A stretch of 64,000 nucleotides of DNA from Thermoanaerobaculia bacterium (GTDB lineage: Bacteria > Acidobacteriota > Thermoanaerobaculia > UBA5066), in assembly GCA_022071945.1 (NCBI GenBank), contig JAJVIN010000041.1, positions 1-64,000 on the forward strand. Reading direction: 5' to 3'. The translations under genes and the position numbers were made by a program. Shown in pieces: positions 35,771-44,255 of this stretch. The notes below the pieces were generated by a model. The model was given only the letters and a program-made list of their open reading frames with translations, was not told the DNA's origin and made no database searches. Within the stretch, counting starts at the first letter, position 1. Each line of letters opens with the position of its first letter.

Positions 35771-37162
35771 TCAGACCTCCGCCCCTTCCGGCAGAGCGCG
35801 CACGAGCGCCTCGAAGACATCGCCCCGATGCTCGAAGTTGCGGAACTGGTCGAAGGAGGCGCACGCGGGACTGAGGAGGACCGTGTCGCCCGGCCGGGCC
35901 CTTCGCGCAGCCTCCGCGACCGCCCGGTCGAGAGTCCCGCTCGGAATCGTCTCGATGACTCCAGAAAGCGCTTCCCCGATGGCCTCCGCCGCCTTTCCGA
36001 TCAGGTAGACCGCACGGGCCTTCTTCCCCACCACCCCCCGCAGACGGGTGAAGTCCGACTTCTTGTCCTGCCCCCCCAGAATCAGGTGAACCGAACCGTC
36101 CGGGAACCCCTCGAGACTCTTCAGGGACGCGTCGATGTTCGTCCCCTTCGAGTCGTTCACGTAAGCAACGCCACCCCGCTCCCTGACGAGGACCGTCCGG
36201 TGAGGCAGACCGCGGAACTCCGCGAGGACTTTCCGCAGAGGGTCATCGCCGAGCCCGAGAGGGAGGGCCACGGCCAAGGCGGCCAGGAGATTCTCGGTGT
36301 TGTGCTCTCCGGGCAGCCTGAAGGCCTCGCGCCTCACCACCTCCACGACACCACGCCTCGGGTCCGTCCAGAAGATCGTGCCGTTCTCGATCCAGATTCC
36401 ACGCTCCTGCCGGGAGAGGCGCGAGAAGAACGAGGCACGGGCCCTCGGGCGGATCCTCGCGGTGGCGGGATCATCGGCATTGAGGATCGCAAGCTGCGCC
36501 GGGTTCTGGTTCTCGAGGATCCGTGCCTTGGCCGCGGCGTAATCGTCGAAGCCGCGATACCGGTCCATGTGGTCGGGAGTGATGTTCAGGATCACCGCCG
36601 TGTCGGGGGCGAACCGGCGGATGGTCTCGAGCTGGAACGACGAAATCTCGACCACCCAGACCCTCGGCTTCATCTCCCCGGCGTTCCCCTGGTTCTGGGC
36701 GTAGGAGATCCAGGGAACCCCGAGGTTGCCGCAGGCGATCGCGTCGCGGCCACTCGCCTTCACCAGATCCGCCGTCAAGGACGTCGTCGTCGACTTCCCG
36801 TTCGTTCCGGTGATCCCGATGACGAGCCCAGGGAGAAGGCGCGAGGCGAGCTCGATCTCGCTGATGACCGGAATCGCCCGGGCGCGGGCCGCGTCGAGAA
36901 ACGGGTGCAGCGAGGGCACTCCCGGCGAGACCACGACGAGGTCGGCCTCACCCAGGATTCCTTCCGGAAAAGACCCCGCGAAAAGGGTGAACCCCTCGGG
37001 TTCAGGGATCGGTCCGAGATCCCCCTCCGGACGCTCGTCCGTCGCCATCACCGCAACCCCGCGATCCAGAAGCACGCGGCAAGCGGCCCGCCCAGATCGT
37101 CCAAACCCCACGACAACCGCGCGGTTCACGTCGGGCAGGTCGGGCCCGAGCTCGAGACTCAT
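35771..37162 (-). CDS. murD: UDP-MurNAc-L-alanine-D-glutamate ligase
   Basis: The 463-residue Mur ligase adds D-Glu. Motifs: VVVGFGRSGRAACRVLL (UDP-binding fold), GTNGKSTTTSL (ATP loop), EISSFQLETIRRFAPDTAVILNITPDHMDRY, and a C-terminal FVNDSKGTN-type motif (YVNDSKGTNIDASLKSL). The ATG at 37162 overlaps the murF stop by four bases, leaving no room for mraY, which normally sits between murF and murD. The open frame continues far upstream as a shadow of murF. Confidence 0.96.
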   Translation of the reverse strand: MSLELGPDLPDVNRAVVVGFGRSGRAACRVLLDRGVAVMATDERPEGDLGPIPEPEGFTLFAGSFPEGILGEADLVVVSPGVPSLHPFLDAARARAIPVISEIELASRLLPGLVIGITGTNGKSTTTSLTADLVKASGRDAIACGNLGVPWISYAQNQGNAGEMKPRVWVVEISSFQLETIRRFAPDTAVILNITPDHMDRYRGFDDYAAAKARILENQNPAQLAILNADDPATARIRPRARASFFSRLSRQERGIWIENGTIFWTDPRRGVVEVVRREAFRLPGEHNTENLLAALAVALPLGLGDDPLRKVLAEFRGLPHRTVLVRERGGVAYVNDSKGTNIDASLKSLEGFPDGSVHLILGGQDKKSDFTRLRGVVGKKARAVYLIGKAAEAIGEALSGVIETIPSGTLDRAVAEAARRARPGDTVLLSPACASFDQFRNFEHRGDVFEALVRALPEGAEV

Positions 37163-38544
37163 CCCGCACCTCCTGTCAGTCTGTCCACGGCGCGGTCGAG
37201 CTTGACCCCGCGCGACCCCTTCACGAAGACCGCGTCTCCTCTCCGCACGGCTCGCAGGAGCACCTCCGCGGCCTCGTCCGCGTTTTCCGCGAAGATGGCG
37301 TCCGGTTCCTCGCCCCCGGCCTCTCGGGCCCCCTCGATGAACCCGGCGGCCTCTCCACGAACGGCGATCAGGAGGTCGAATCTCCTGGCCAGGTCCCGGC
37401 CAACCTCGCGGTGGAAGCTCTGGCTGGAAGGTCCCAGCTCGAGCATCTCTCCCAGGACGGCGATTCGCCTCCGTCCCGAGGAGATCGCCTCGAACGCCCT
37501 GTAGCCCGCCCGGACCGCGGCGGGAGAAGAGTTGTAGCAGTCGTCGTAGAGCAGAATCCCGGAGCGAAGCTCGATGACCTGGCTGCGATGAGGGGCCGGA
37601 CGCAAGAGGGCGGCCGCTTCCGCCAGCTCGCTGACGGGAACGCCGAGGACCACCCCCACCGCCGCGGCGGCCAGGAAGTTCCGCGCGTTGTGCAGCCCGG
37701 GCAGGGGCAGCTCGATGGACACCGTCTCGCCGAACGCCGTGAGGGCAAAGCGGGGCCCCTCGAACCGCTCCTCGAGATTCGAGAGCCAGACATCCGTGGC
37801 ACGGACATCCGTGGCCGAATACGTGACGACCCGCCCCGAATGCCTGCGGGCGATGTCCCTCACCCTGGGATCGTCCGCGTTGGCCACGAACGTCGAGGCG
37901 GGACCCATTCCGTCCAAGATCTCGGCCTTGGCCTCCCGGATCCCCTCGATCGAATCGAAGTTCATCAGGTGAACCGGCGCAACCGCCGTCACGATCCCGA
38001 TGTCGGGCCTGGCGAGCCGGGAAAGCGTCGAGATCTCTCCCGGAAAGGACATCCCCATCTCGAGCACCGCGACCTGGGTTCCCTCGGGCATCCTCGACAG
38101 AACCAGCGGGAGCCCGATCGTGTTGTTGAGGTTGCCCTCGGTCCGGTGCACCGCGTACCGCCGCGCGAGGACGGCGGCCACCATCTCCTTGGTGGTCGTC
38201 TTGCCGACGCTGCCGGTGATCCCGACGACCGTCGGGTTGATCTCGTCTCGGGTCTGGCTCGCGAGGGAGCGAAGGGCCGAAGACGGATCCTCCACCCTCA
38301 GAAGCACCTTCTCTGGGGAGAGATCCGGAGGCGGAACGAAGCTCATCGCCACGACCGCCCCGGCCCCGCGGGAAAGCGCCTGGGAAACGAAGTCGTGTCC
38401 ATCGAAGCTCGGCCCCTTCAGGGCGAAAAAGAGGTCCCCCGCCGAGATGGTCCTCGAGTCGATGGAGACGCCGGAAAAGACCGTCCGGGGCCCCTCGTGG
38501 GTGGCCCGGATGATCTCGGCGGCCCGCGTGCTGTCGCCCGTCAT
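37159..38544 (-). CDS. murF: UDP-MurNAc-tripeptide-D-alanyl-D-alanine ligase
   Basis: The 461-residue Mur ligase adds D-Ala-D-Ala. Visible are the N-terminal domain (SRTISAGDLFFALKGPSFDGHDF), ATP loop GSVGKTTTKEM, LNNTIGLPLVL, and the C-terminal ligase domain with YDDCYNSSPAAVRA. It overlaps murE upstream and murD downstream by four bases each, so it is translationally coupled on both sides. Confidence 0.96.
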   Translation of the reverse strand: MTGDSTRAAEIIRATHEGPRTVFSGVSIDSRTISAGDLFFALKGPSFDGHDFVSQALSRGAGAVVAMSFVPPPDLSPEKVLLRVEDPSSALRSLASQTRDEINPTVVGITGSVGKTTTKEMVAAVLARRYAVHRTEGNLNNTIGLPLVLSRMPEGTQVAVLEMGMSFPGEISTLSRLARPDIGIVTAVAPVHLMNFDSIEGIREAKAEILDGMGPASTFVANADDPRVRDIARRHSGRVVTYSATDVRATDVWLSNLEERFEGPRFALTAFGETVSIELPLPGLHNARNFLAAAAVGVVLGVPVSELAEAAALLRPAPHRSQVIELRSGILLYDDCYNSSPAAVRAGYRAFEAISSGRRRIAVLGEMLELGPSSQSFHREVGRDLARRFDLLIAVRGEAAGFIEGAREAGGEEPDAIFAENADEAAEVLLRAVRRGDAVFVKGSRGVKLDRAVDRLTGGAG

Positions 38545-40040
38545 CGCGCCGGTAGCTCCTGCGCCGCAAGGCCCGCGAGAAGGCGGGCCGTCACCTCGCG
38601 GTCGTCGAACGGAAGGTGGTCGTCTCCGATGATCTGGTACGTCTCGTGTCCCTTGCCGGCGATCAGGACGATGTCTCCCGGGCGCGACCTCCTGAGAGCC
38701 TCGGCTATCGCCTCTTCACGGTCCGCGATGGTCGTCGCCGCCTTCCCCGTGCTCTCATAGCCTTCCCGGATCTGGGCGAGGATCGCCAAGGGGTCCTCGG
38801 AGCGCGGGTTGTCGGATGTCAGGATGGTCTCGTCGGCCAGAAGCGCCGCGATCCGGCCCATGAGGGGACGTTTTCCGCGGTCGCGCTCTCCCCCGCAGCC
38901 GAACACCGCGATGACGCGCGCCGGGCCGTGCCCCGCCAGATCGCGAACCGTGCGGAGGACGCCCTCCAGGGCGCCGGGCTTGTGGGCGTAGTCGACGAAC
39001 ACCCTGCGGCCGCTGTCGTTGAGGATCTCTTCCAGGCGCCCGGGCACCTTGTCGACCGATGCCAGAGCCTCGCCGATTTCCTCCGGGGCGATTCCGAGGG
39101 AAAGACCGGTTGCCGCCGCGGCCAGGAGGTTCTGGGCATTCGGAGCCCCCGTGAGCCTGGAGACGAACTCGACGGCGCGGCCAGTGGCGCGGTCCGCGAT
39201 CCCCATCCTGAGACCGGCCCTCTCGTGCCGGTACGCCCCGAAGATGCGGGCGTAGGACTCGTTCTCGAACGTGAAGCCCCAGGTACGGCCAGGGAACCTG
39301 GCGAGGATCTCCTGGCCGTGAGGGTCGTCGGCGTTCACGACTCCGGTGCCGTCCGCCTTCAGCATCGAAAAGAGCCTCGCCTTGGCCTCGAAGTAGGCCT
39401 CCATCGTGCCGTGGAAGTCGAGGTGGTCGCGGCTGAGGTTGAGATAGACGGCCGAGTCGAATTCGCAGCCCGTCAGCCGGTCGAGCATCAAGGCGTGCGA
39501 GGAGCATTCGAGGACCGCGGCCGTTCCCCCGCCGGACACGAGATCTCCCAGCATGTTCTGGAGATCCGTCGCCTCGGGAGTGGTCCGTGCCGCCTCGATC
39601 TGCCGGCGGGCCCCCCGGTAGACGAGGGTGCCGAAGAGCCCCACGAGCCTGTTCGTGCGGGCGAGGATCCGCTCGATGAGAAGCGTGGTGGTGGTCTTAC
39701 CGCTCGTTCCCGTCACGCCCACCATCAAGAGCCTCGCGGCGGGGTTCCCGGCCAGCGCGGCCGCGCAGAGGGCGGCGGACTCGCGAGGGCGGCTCGTCGA
39801 CACGTACGGCACCGGAAGATCCTCTGGAGCCGGCGGCCGTCCGAGACAGGCTGCGGCGCCCCGGCTCACGGCGTCCGGGAGGAAGGTCCGGCCATCCGCG
39901 GCCTGGCCCGGAAAGGCACAGAACAGCGCTCCCGGTCCGGCTCGCCTCGAGTCGTGAGTGACGGAAGAGATGACGGGATCCGCGCCGGCCGGCGTGATCG
40001 AAGCTCCGTCGATTTGACGGGTCAGTTCCGAAAGCCTCAT
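38541..40040 (-). CDS. murE: UDP-MurNAc-tripeptide synthetase (meso-DAP type)
   Basis: The 499-residue Mur ligase has VTHDSRRAGPGALFCAFPG, ATP loop GTSGKTTTTLL, and the amino-acid selectivity motif DNPRSEDP. The DNPR form indicates addition of meso-diaminopimelate rather than lysine. The start ATG overlaps the ftsI stop by four bases. Confidence 0.96.
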   Translation of the reverse strand: MRLSELTRQIDGASITPAGADPVISSVTHDSRRAGPGALFCAFPGQAADGRTFLPDAVSRGAAACLGRPPAPEDLPVPYVSTSRPRESAALCAAALAGNPAARLLMVGVTGTSGKTTTTLLIERILARTNRLVGLFGTLVYRGARRQIEAARTTPEATDLQNMLGDLVSGGGTAAVLECSSHALMLDRLTGCEFDSAVYLNLSRDHLDFHGTMEAYFEAKARLFSMLKADGTGVVNADDPHGQEILARFPGRTWGFTFENESYARIFGAYRHERAGLRMGIADRATGRAVEFVSRLTGAPNAQNLLAAAATGLSLGIAPEEIGEALASVDKVPGRLEEILNDSGRRVFVDYAHKPGALEGVLRTVRDLAGHGPARVIAVFGCGGERDRGKRPLMGRIAALLADETILTSDNPRSEDPLAILAQIREGYESTGKAATTIADREEAIAEALRRSRPGDIVLIAGKGHETYQIIGDDHLPFDDREVTARLLAGLAAQELPAR

Positions 40041-42109
40041 CGGTTCTGTGCCTCCGGCGCGAAGGCAGGAGCCGCGGGCTCCTCGTCAGGCGGGTTCAGA
40101 GAAAGGGTCAAGCGTGCCCACGTGCCCGGCTCGATGGCGGCCCCCGGCGGGGGTTCCTGGGCCACGACGAAACCGCTCCCCTCCAGGCGGACGCGGACAC
40201 CCAGGAGGGCTAGAGTCCGGGTGGCATCGCGGGCGCTTTGCCCCGAGAGGTCCGGAAATCCGTCACCCGACAGGCCGTGAGAAGGACGCCGGAAGCGGGT
40301 CGATGCGGGGACGAGATCGGAGGTCAGGATGGGCGAGAGGACGGGAGCCGAGCGGGACAGCTCGGCCACGAGGGTGGTGGGCGTGGTTCTCGATTCGTCC
40401 GGATGAGGCGCCTCGTGAAGGAGCTGCATGACCTGCGAGGCCACGGCGGAGAAGACGGGAGCCGCGACGTCACCTCCGTACTGCTTTCCCTTCGGCTCGT
40501 CCACCTCGACGGCGATCACGACCCGTGGAGTATCCGCCGGAACGAAGCCGATGAACGAGGCGACGAACCGGTCGCGGGAATAGCCTCCGCCAGGCACAGC
40601 CTTCTGGGCGGTCCCCGTCTTTCCGGCCACCGTGAAGCCCGGAACGGCCGCCCGCTTTCCCGTTCCCTTGGAGACGACGAGTTGCAACAGGCGCCTGAGG
40701 GTTTCCGCCGTCTTCTCCGAGAGAACTCGCTCGGCGGCCGGGCGCCGCATCTTCTCGACCCGGCCATCCGGATAACGGACCTCGGAAATGAGATGAGGGC
40801 CGACGAGCATGCCCCCGTTCGCGATGGCCGAGTACCCCCGGGCCATCTGCAAGAGAGTCACGCCGATCTCCTGCCCGAACGACATGGTCGGCAGCGTCAG
40901 GGCACTCCAGGAACGGACATCACGCAGGAGCCCCGCGGTCTCGCCCTCGATCTCGATCCCGGTCTTTTTCCCGAAGCCCAGATTTCGGAGGACCTTGAAG
41001 AACCCGGTCCTGCCGACGCTCATTCCGATCCGGGCGCTCCCGATGTTGGAGGAGAAGGCGAGGACGTCCCCCACCGGGAGGGCGCCGTAGCGGCTCCGTC
41101 CGTGCTCATGGATGGTCGTCGATCCGATCGTGAGAGCCCCGCCCCCGCAGTCGATGACGTCGCCTTCCTCGATGACGCCGGTTTCCAGCCCCGCGGCGAC
41201 CGTGAAGGCCTTGAAGGTGGACCCAGGCTCGTAGACGTCCGCTATGGCGCGGCACTTGCGGAACTCCGGGTCGAACTCCCCGTACCGGTTCGGATCGAAG
41301 ACCGGGGCGGAGGCCAGGGCCAGGATCTCGCCCGAGTACGGGTCCATCACGACCACGGACCCCGCGCGCGCCCGGTAGGTCTGAAAGGCCTCCATCAGTT
41401 CCTTTTCGGCGATGTGCTGGATCGAGGCATCGAGGGTGAGGGACAGGGCGGCCCCCTCGACGGCTCCCCCGTCGCGCTCCAGGCGCAGGGGCCTCCCCGG
41501 GGCCGCGTAGTAGCGCTGGGCGGCATCGCGCAGCACGGTCACGCGGGCCGGACGGCCACGAATCGCCCGGTCGAACCGGAACTCGATCCCCGACAGACCC
41601 TGGTTGTCCAGGCCGACGTAGCCCAGGACCGACGAGGCGAGTTCCGACTGCGGGTACCGGCGGATCGATTCCTTGATGAGCCTGACGCCCTTCAGCTTCC
41701 GAGCCGACACCCTGTCCGCGAGGTCCTCTTGCACTCTCCTCGCGATCCAGACGAAGTCCCGCTCCCTATCCGAGAGCTTTCTGAGGACTTCGGCATGAGG
41801 GACGCCGAGGATGTCGGAGAGAACCTTCGCCGTCGGTTCCGGTCCATCCATCTCCGAGGGAATGGCAAAGACGGAATCGACGCTGGCCGTGATCGCCAGG
41901 GGCTCGCCCGTCCGGTCCAGGATCGCGCCTCGCCGGGGCGGCAGCTCGATCGTCCGCTCCTGCTGGCGCTTCGCCTTGACGGCGAATTCCTCGCTGCGAT
42001 GAAGCTGCAGATCGGCCAGGCGCGCGATCAGGATGATGATCCAGACACACCCGGCCCCGAGCAGGATCCAGATCCGCTTCGCCGCCGGATTCGAGCCGGG
42101 ATCGGACAC
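40037..42109 (-). CDS. ftsI: Septal transpeptidase (class B PBP) with a C-terminal PASTA domain
   Basis: The 690-residue protein cross-links septal peptidoglycan. It has one membrane anchor (about 13-31), a PBP dimerisation region (45-215) and a transpeptidase domain (245-570) with S297-TFK, S353-SN355 and K497TGT. After a linker, a single PASTA-like domain (about 615-672) is present; PASTA tails are usual in Gram-positive or SpoVD-type PBPs and in some other phyla. GTG 42109 is chosen because it comes one base after the ftsL stop. The frame is open back to 42289, but that extension is the out-of-frame reading of the ftsL repeat (RPPGH repeats). Confidence 0.95.
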   Translation of the reverse strand: MSDPGSNPAAKRIWILLGAGCVWIIILIARLADLQLHRSEEFAVKAKRQQERTIELPPRRGAILDRTGEPLAITASVDSVFAIPSEMDGPEPTAKVLSDILGVPHAEVLRKLSDRERDFVWIARRVQEDLADRVSARKLKGVRLIKESIRRYPQSELASSVLGYVGLDNQGLSGIEFRFDRAIRGRPARVTVLRDAAQRYYAAPGRPLRLERDGGAVEGAALSLTLDASIQHIAEKELMEAFQTYRARAGSVVVMDPYSGEILALASAPVFDPNRYGEFDPEFRKCRAIADVYEPGSTFKAFTVAAGLETGVIEEGDVIDCGGGALTIGSTTIHEHGRSRYGALPVGDVLAFSSNIGSARIGMSVGRTGFFKVLRNLGFGKKTGIEIEGETAGLLRDVRSWSALTLPTMSFGQEIGVTLLQMARGYSAIANGGMLVGPHLISEVRYPDGRVEKMRRPAAERVLSEKTAETLRRLLQLVVSKGTGKRAAVPGFTVAGKTGTAQKAVPGGGYSRDRFVASFIGFVPADTPRVVIAVEVDEPKGKQYGGDVAAPVFSAVASQVMQLLHEAPHPDESRTTPTTLVAELSRSAPVLSPILTSDLVPASTRFRRPSHGLSGDGFPDLSGQSARDATRTLALLGVRVRLEGSGFVVAQEPPPGAAIEPGTWARLTLSLNPPDEEPAAPAFAPEAQNR

Positions 42110-42110
42110 C

Positions 42111-42650
42111 TCAGAACCCCTCTTCGGTCGACGCCGTCGCGGGGACGGCGGCCGGTGACCCGGCGGCCGGTGACCCGGTGGCCGGTGACCCGGCGGCCGG
42201 TGACCCGGTGGCCGGTGACCCGGCGGCCGGTGACCCGGTGGCCGGAACCCCGGCGGAAGGGGAAACGCCGGCGGGTTCTTGATCCACACGCGGAAGGGGT
42301 GCCGGGACCGGCTGCAGAGCCTTTCCCTGAACCAGAATGATCTGGTCGGGCCGGGCCGGGCCGAGCCCGAGGCTTGCGCGGGCGATGAGCTCCGTCCGCG
42401 CGAGCGAGGCCGCGTTGGCCCTCTCCACTTCCAGCTGCCGCCTCTTCTCGAGCAGCACCTCGCGCTGCTTCTCGAGACGTCCCAGCTGGTACCCGATCTG
42501 GATCGTCTCCAGATTCGCCCGCATCGCCCAGAAGAGAACGCACAGGGGCGGGATCAGCGCCACCGAGAATGCCAGGAGTTCCCTCGCCTTCTTCCGGTCC
42601 CGCTCCCTGATCAGGTAAGGGTTCTCGACGGGCTTCTTGACGGCGTACAC
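42111..42650 (-). CDS. ftsL: FtsL-like divisome protein with repetitive C-terminal tail
   Basis: The 179-residue protein occupies the ftsL position and has its architecture: a short cytoplasmic N-terminus, one span (about 25-44, ELLAFSVALIPPLCVLFWAM) and a coiled coil (about 47-90, QLGRLEKQREVLLEKRRQLEVE). A segment typical of this family (ARASLGLGPARPDQII) follows. Ordinary FtsL proteins are 90-120 residues. The extra about 60 residues form a proline/alanine/glycine tail (PATGSPAAGS repeated) encoded by the tandem repeat at 42151-42255. The assignment as FtsL rests on position and topology, since primary sequence conservation is weak in this family. Confidence 0.85.
   Translation of the reverse strand: MYAVKKPVENPYLIRERDRKKARELLAFSVALIPPLCVLFWAMRANLETIQIGYQLGRLEKQREVLLEKRRQLEVERANAASLARTELIARASLGLGPARPDQIILVQGKALQPVPAPLPRVDQEPAGVSPSAGVPATGSPAAGSPATGSPAAGSPATGSPAAGSPAAVPATASTEEGF
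42151..42255. repeat. 15/30-base tandem repeat (minisatellite) inside ftsL
   Basis: Six perfect 15-base units, alternating GCCGGTGACCCGGCG and GCCGGTGACCCGGTG, give three 30-base periods (42151-42240), followed by one degenerate unit (42241-42255). The period is a multiple of three, so copy-number change keeps the ftsL frame and the overlapping ftsI-frame extension open. Confidence 0.97.
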
Positions 42651-42666
42651 CGCAATCCCCCGCGAC

Positions 42667-43614
42667 TCACCCTTCCCCGGTTCGCTCGATTGCCCTCAGA
42701 CGGGCCGAGCGGGAACGGGGGTTCTTGGAGACCTCCTCGTCCGAAGGACGAATCGGCTGCCGCGTGACGAGCGCCATCACGCGCTTGCGTGCGCAGACAC
42801 AGGCGGGGAACGAGGGCGGACACGTGCAGACCGCGGTGTGCCTGGCAAAGGTCCGCTTGACGATCCGGTCCTCGAGGGAGTGATAGGAAAGGACGGTCAG
42901 CCGCGAGCCGAGGGAGAGCCTCTCGATGGCGTCGTCGAGGAACCGGGTGAGACCCGTCAATTCCTGGTTCGTCGCGATCCGAAGGGCCTGGAAGACCCTC
43001 GTGGCGGGGTCGATCTTCCCCGGACGGCGGGGAACCGCTGCGTGGACGAGGCTCCTCAGCCCGTCCGTCGTGTCGATGGGGGCTCCCTTGCGTTTCTCCA
43101 CGATCAATCGAGCGATCTTTCCTGCCATGGGCTCCTCTCCGTATTCCCAGAAGATCCTTTCGAGTTCGTCCCGGTCTTCATCCCGCACGAGGTCCGAAGC
43201 CGACCTCCCCGCCCGGCTCATCCGCATGTCGAGCGGGCCCGGCCGCATGAAAGAAAAGCCGCGCTCCGCCCGGTCGAGCTGCATCGAGGAGACCCCGAGG
43301 TCCGCCAGGACCCCGTCGACTCGCGCAACCCCGAGCCCGTCCAGGATCTCCGCGAGATCCTCGTGACGCCCCGCCACGAGCGAGACCCTGCTCCCGAACC
43401 TCGCCAGCCGCTCTCCCGCCAGGGCGAGGGCGTCGGGGTCCCGGTCGATCCCCACGAGACGGACTTCCGCCCCGGAGTCGAGAAGAGCCTCCGCATGCCC
43501 TCCCAGACCGAGCGTCGCGTCGACGAAGATCCCGCCCCTGCCGGGCTGGAGCAGCTCGAGCACCTCGGGGAGAAGGACGGGGACGTGGCCGGAGGCATCG
43601 CTCTTCTCCTCCAC
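42667..43614 (-). CDS. rsmH: 16S rRNA m4C1402 methyltransferase
   Basis: The 315-residue SAM-dependent enzyme N4-methylates C1402 of 16S rRNA. Signatures: HVPVLLPEVLELL, the SAM loop FVDATLGLGGHAEALLD, LADLGVSSMQLD, RGFSFMRPGPLDMRM, and the C-terminal VLSYHSLEDRIVKRTF. The GTG start abuts the mraZ stop with no gap. Position directly after mraZ is canonical. Confidence 0.97.
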   Translation of the reverse strand: MEEKSDASGHVPVLLPEVLELLQPGRGGIFVDATLGLGGHAEALLDSGAEVRLVGIDRDPDALALAGERLARFGSRVSLVAGRHEDLAEILDGLGVARVDGVLADLGVSSMQLDRAERGFSFMRPGPLDMRMSRAGRSASDLVRDEDRDELERIFWEYGEEPMAGKIARLIVEKRKGAPIDTTDGLRSLVHAAVPRRPGKIDPATRVFQALRIATNQELTGLTRFLDDAIERLSLGSRLTVLSYHSLEDRIVKRTFARHTAVCTCPPSFPACVCARKRVMALVTRQPIRPSDEEVSKNPRSRSARLRAIERTGEG

Positions 43615-44067
43615 TCAGCGCAACCCCAGAAGCCGCGCGAGCTCCTGGTGGTCCTCGTCGGTGACCGTCGTCTCCTTGAGCTGGGCCAGGTGCCGGCCCT
43701 TGTCGACCAGCTTCAGATGGTCCGTCTGCCCCAGGACGAGCGCCTCGCCCGTTATGCCGGCCGTCTCGCGAAGCAAGGCGGGGATCAGGACACGGCCCTG
43801 ACCGTCCATCTTCGCAACCTGGCCGAACGTGTTGTAGCGTTCCAGGAACTTGTCCCTCACCCGGCTCACCAGCGGCATCGCCGCCAGCTTTTCCTCGAAG
43901 GAGCTCCAGATTGGCATCGGATAGACAAGCACGTCGGTTCCGGTCAAGGACGTGACAAAGAACTCGGATCCGTACGTCGATTCGATCGGTTCACGGAAGA
44001 TCACCGGGACCTTAAAACGGCCCTTGTCATCCACCGTGGTGTCCGCCGACCCGCGCAGGCGATCCAT
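43615..44067 (-). CDS. mraZ: MraZ transcriptional regulator
   Basis: The 150-residue protein has two AbrB-like SpoVT half-domains: DDKGRFKVPVIFREPI and the later MDGQGRVLIPALLRETAG, each with the family GR-x-x-P-type pattern. MraZ forms a ring and represses its own operon by binding 10-base-spaced repeats. Such repeats are visible at 44106-44150 in front of this gene. It is the first gene of the division cluster. Confidence 0.96.
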   Translation of the reverse strand: MDRLRGSADTTVDDKGRFKVPVIFREPIESTYGSEFFVTSLTGTDVLVYPMPIWSSFEEKLAAMPLVSRVRDKFLERYNTFGQVAKMDGQGRVLIPALLRETAGITGEALVLGQTDHLKLVDKGRHLAQLKETTVTDEDHQELARLLGLR

Positions 44068-44105
44068 GAGCTCCTTTCAGGGGATGCCTGAGCGCCAGAT
44101 CCACC

Positions 44106-44150
44106 TCCCCGGAGGACCACTGGCAACCACAGACAGCCATCCTTGACCAC
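44106..44150 (-). promoter_or_regulatory. MraZ-type operator boxes
   Basis: On the minus strand GTGGT occurs at 44146-44150, 44126-44130 and 44116-44120, with weaker matches at 44136-44140 (ATGGC) and 44106-44110 (GGGGA). All are in exact 10-base phase. MraZ boxes in other bacteria are short GTGG-type repeats with this spacing, located between the promoter and mraZ. Confidence 0.75.
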
Positions 44151-44154
44151 CGTG

Positions 44155-44184
44155 AGTATTGTGAGGGTCGACCGTTCGAGTCAA
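44155..44184 (-). promoter_or_regulatory. Sigma70-type promoter of the dcw cluster
   Basis: On the minus strand, TTGACT (44184-44179) and AATACT (44160-44155) are separated by 18 bases. The MraZ boxes begin five bases past the -10, a position suited to repression of initiation. Confidence 0.6.
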
Positions 44185-44255
44185 GCCGTTCCGGGGGGCG
44201 TCTTTTCGGCGAGGTGTTAAGCTCTCGGCCGCCCGGTGGCGAAGTCACGAGAACG

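Noticed and set aside
37163-38569. Apparent N-terminal extension of MurD of about 470 residues
   Set aside because: It is the shadow of murF; MurD homology starts at the ATG at 37162 with a four-base overlap.
42151-42255. CRISPR-like array
   Set aside because: Units are contiguous with no unique spacers and lie inside a coding gene; this is a tandem minisatellite.
42110-42289. RPPGH-repeat N-terminus of FtsI
   Set aside because: It is the out-of-frame translation of the ftsL minisatellite; GTG 42109 directly follows the ftsL stop and precedes the normal FtsI membrane anchor.
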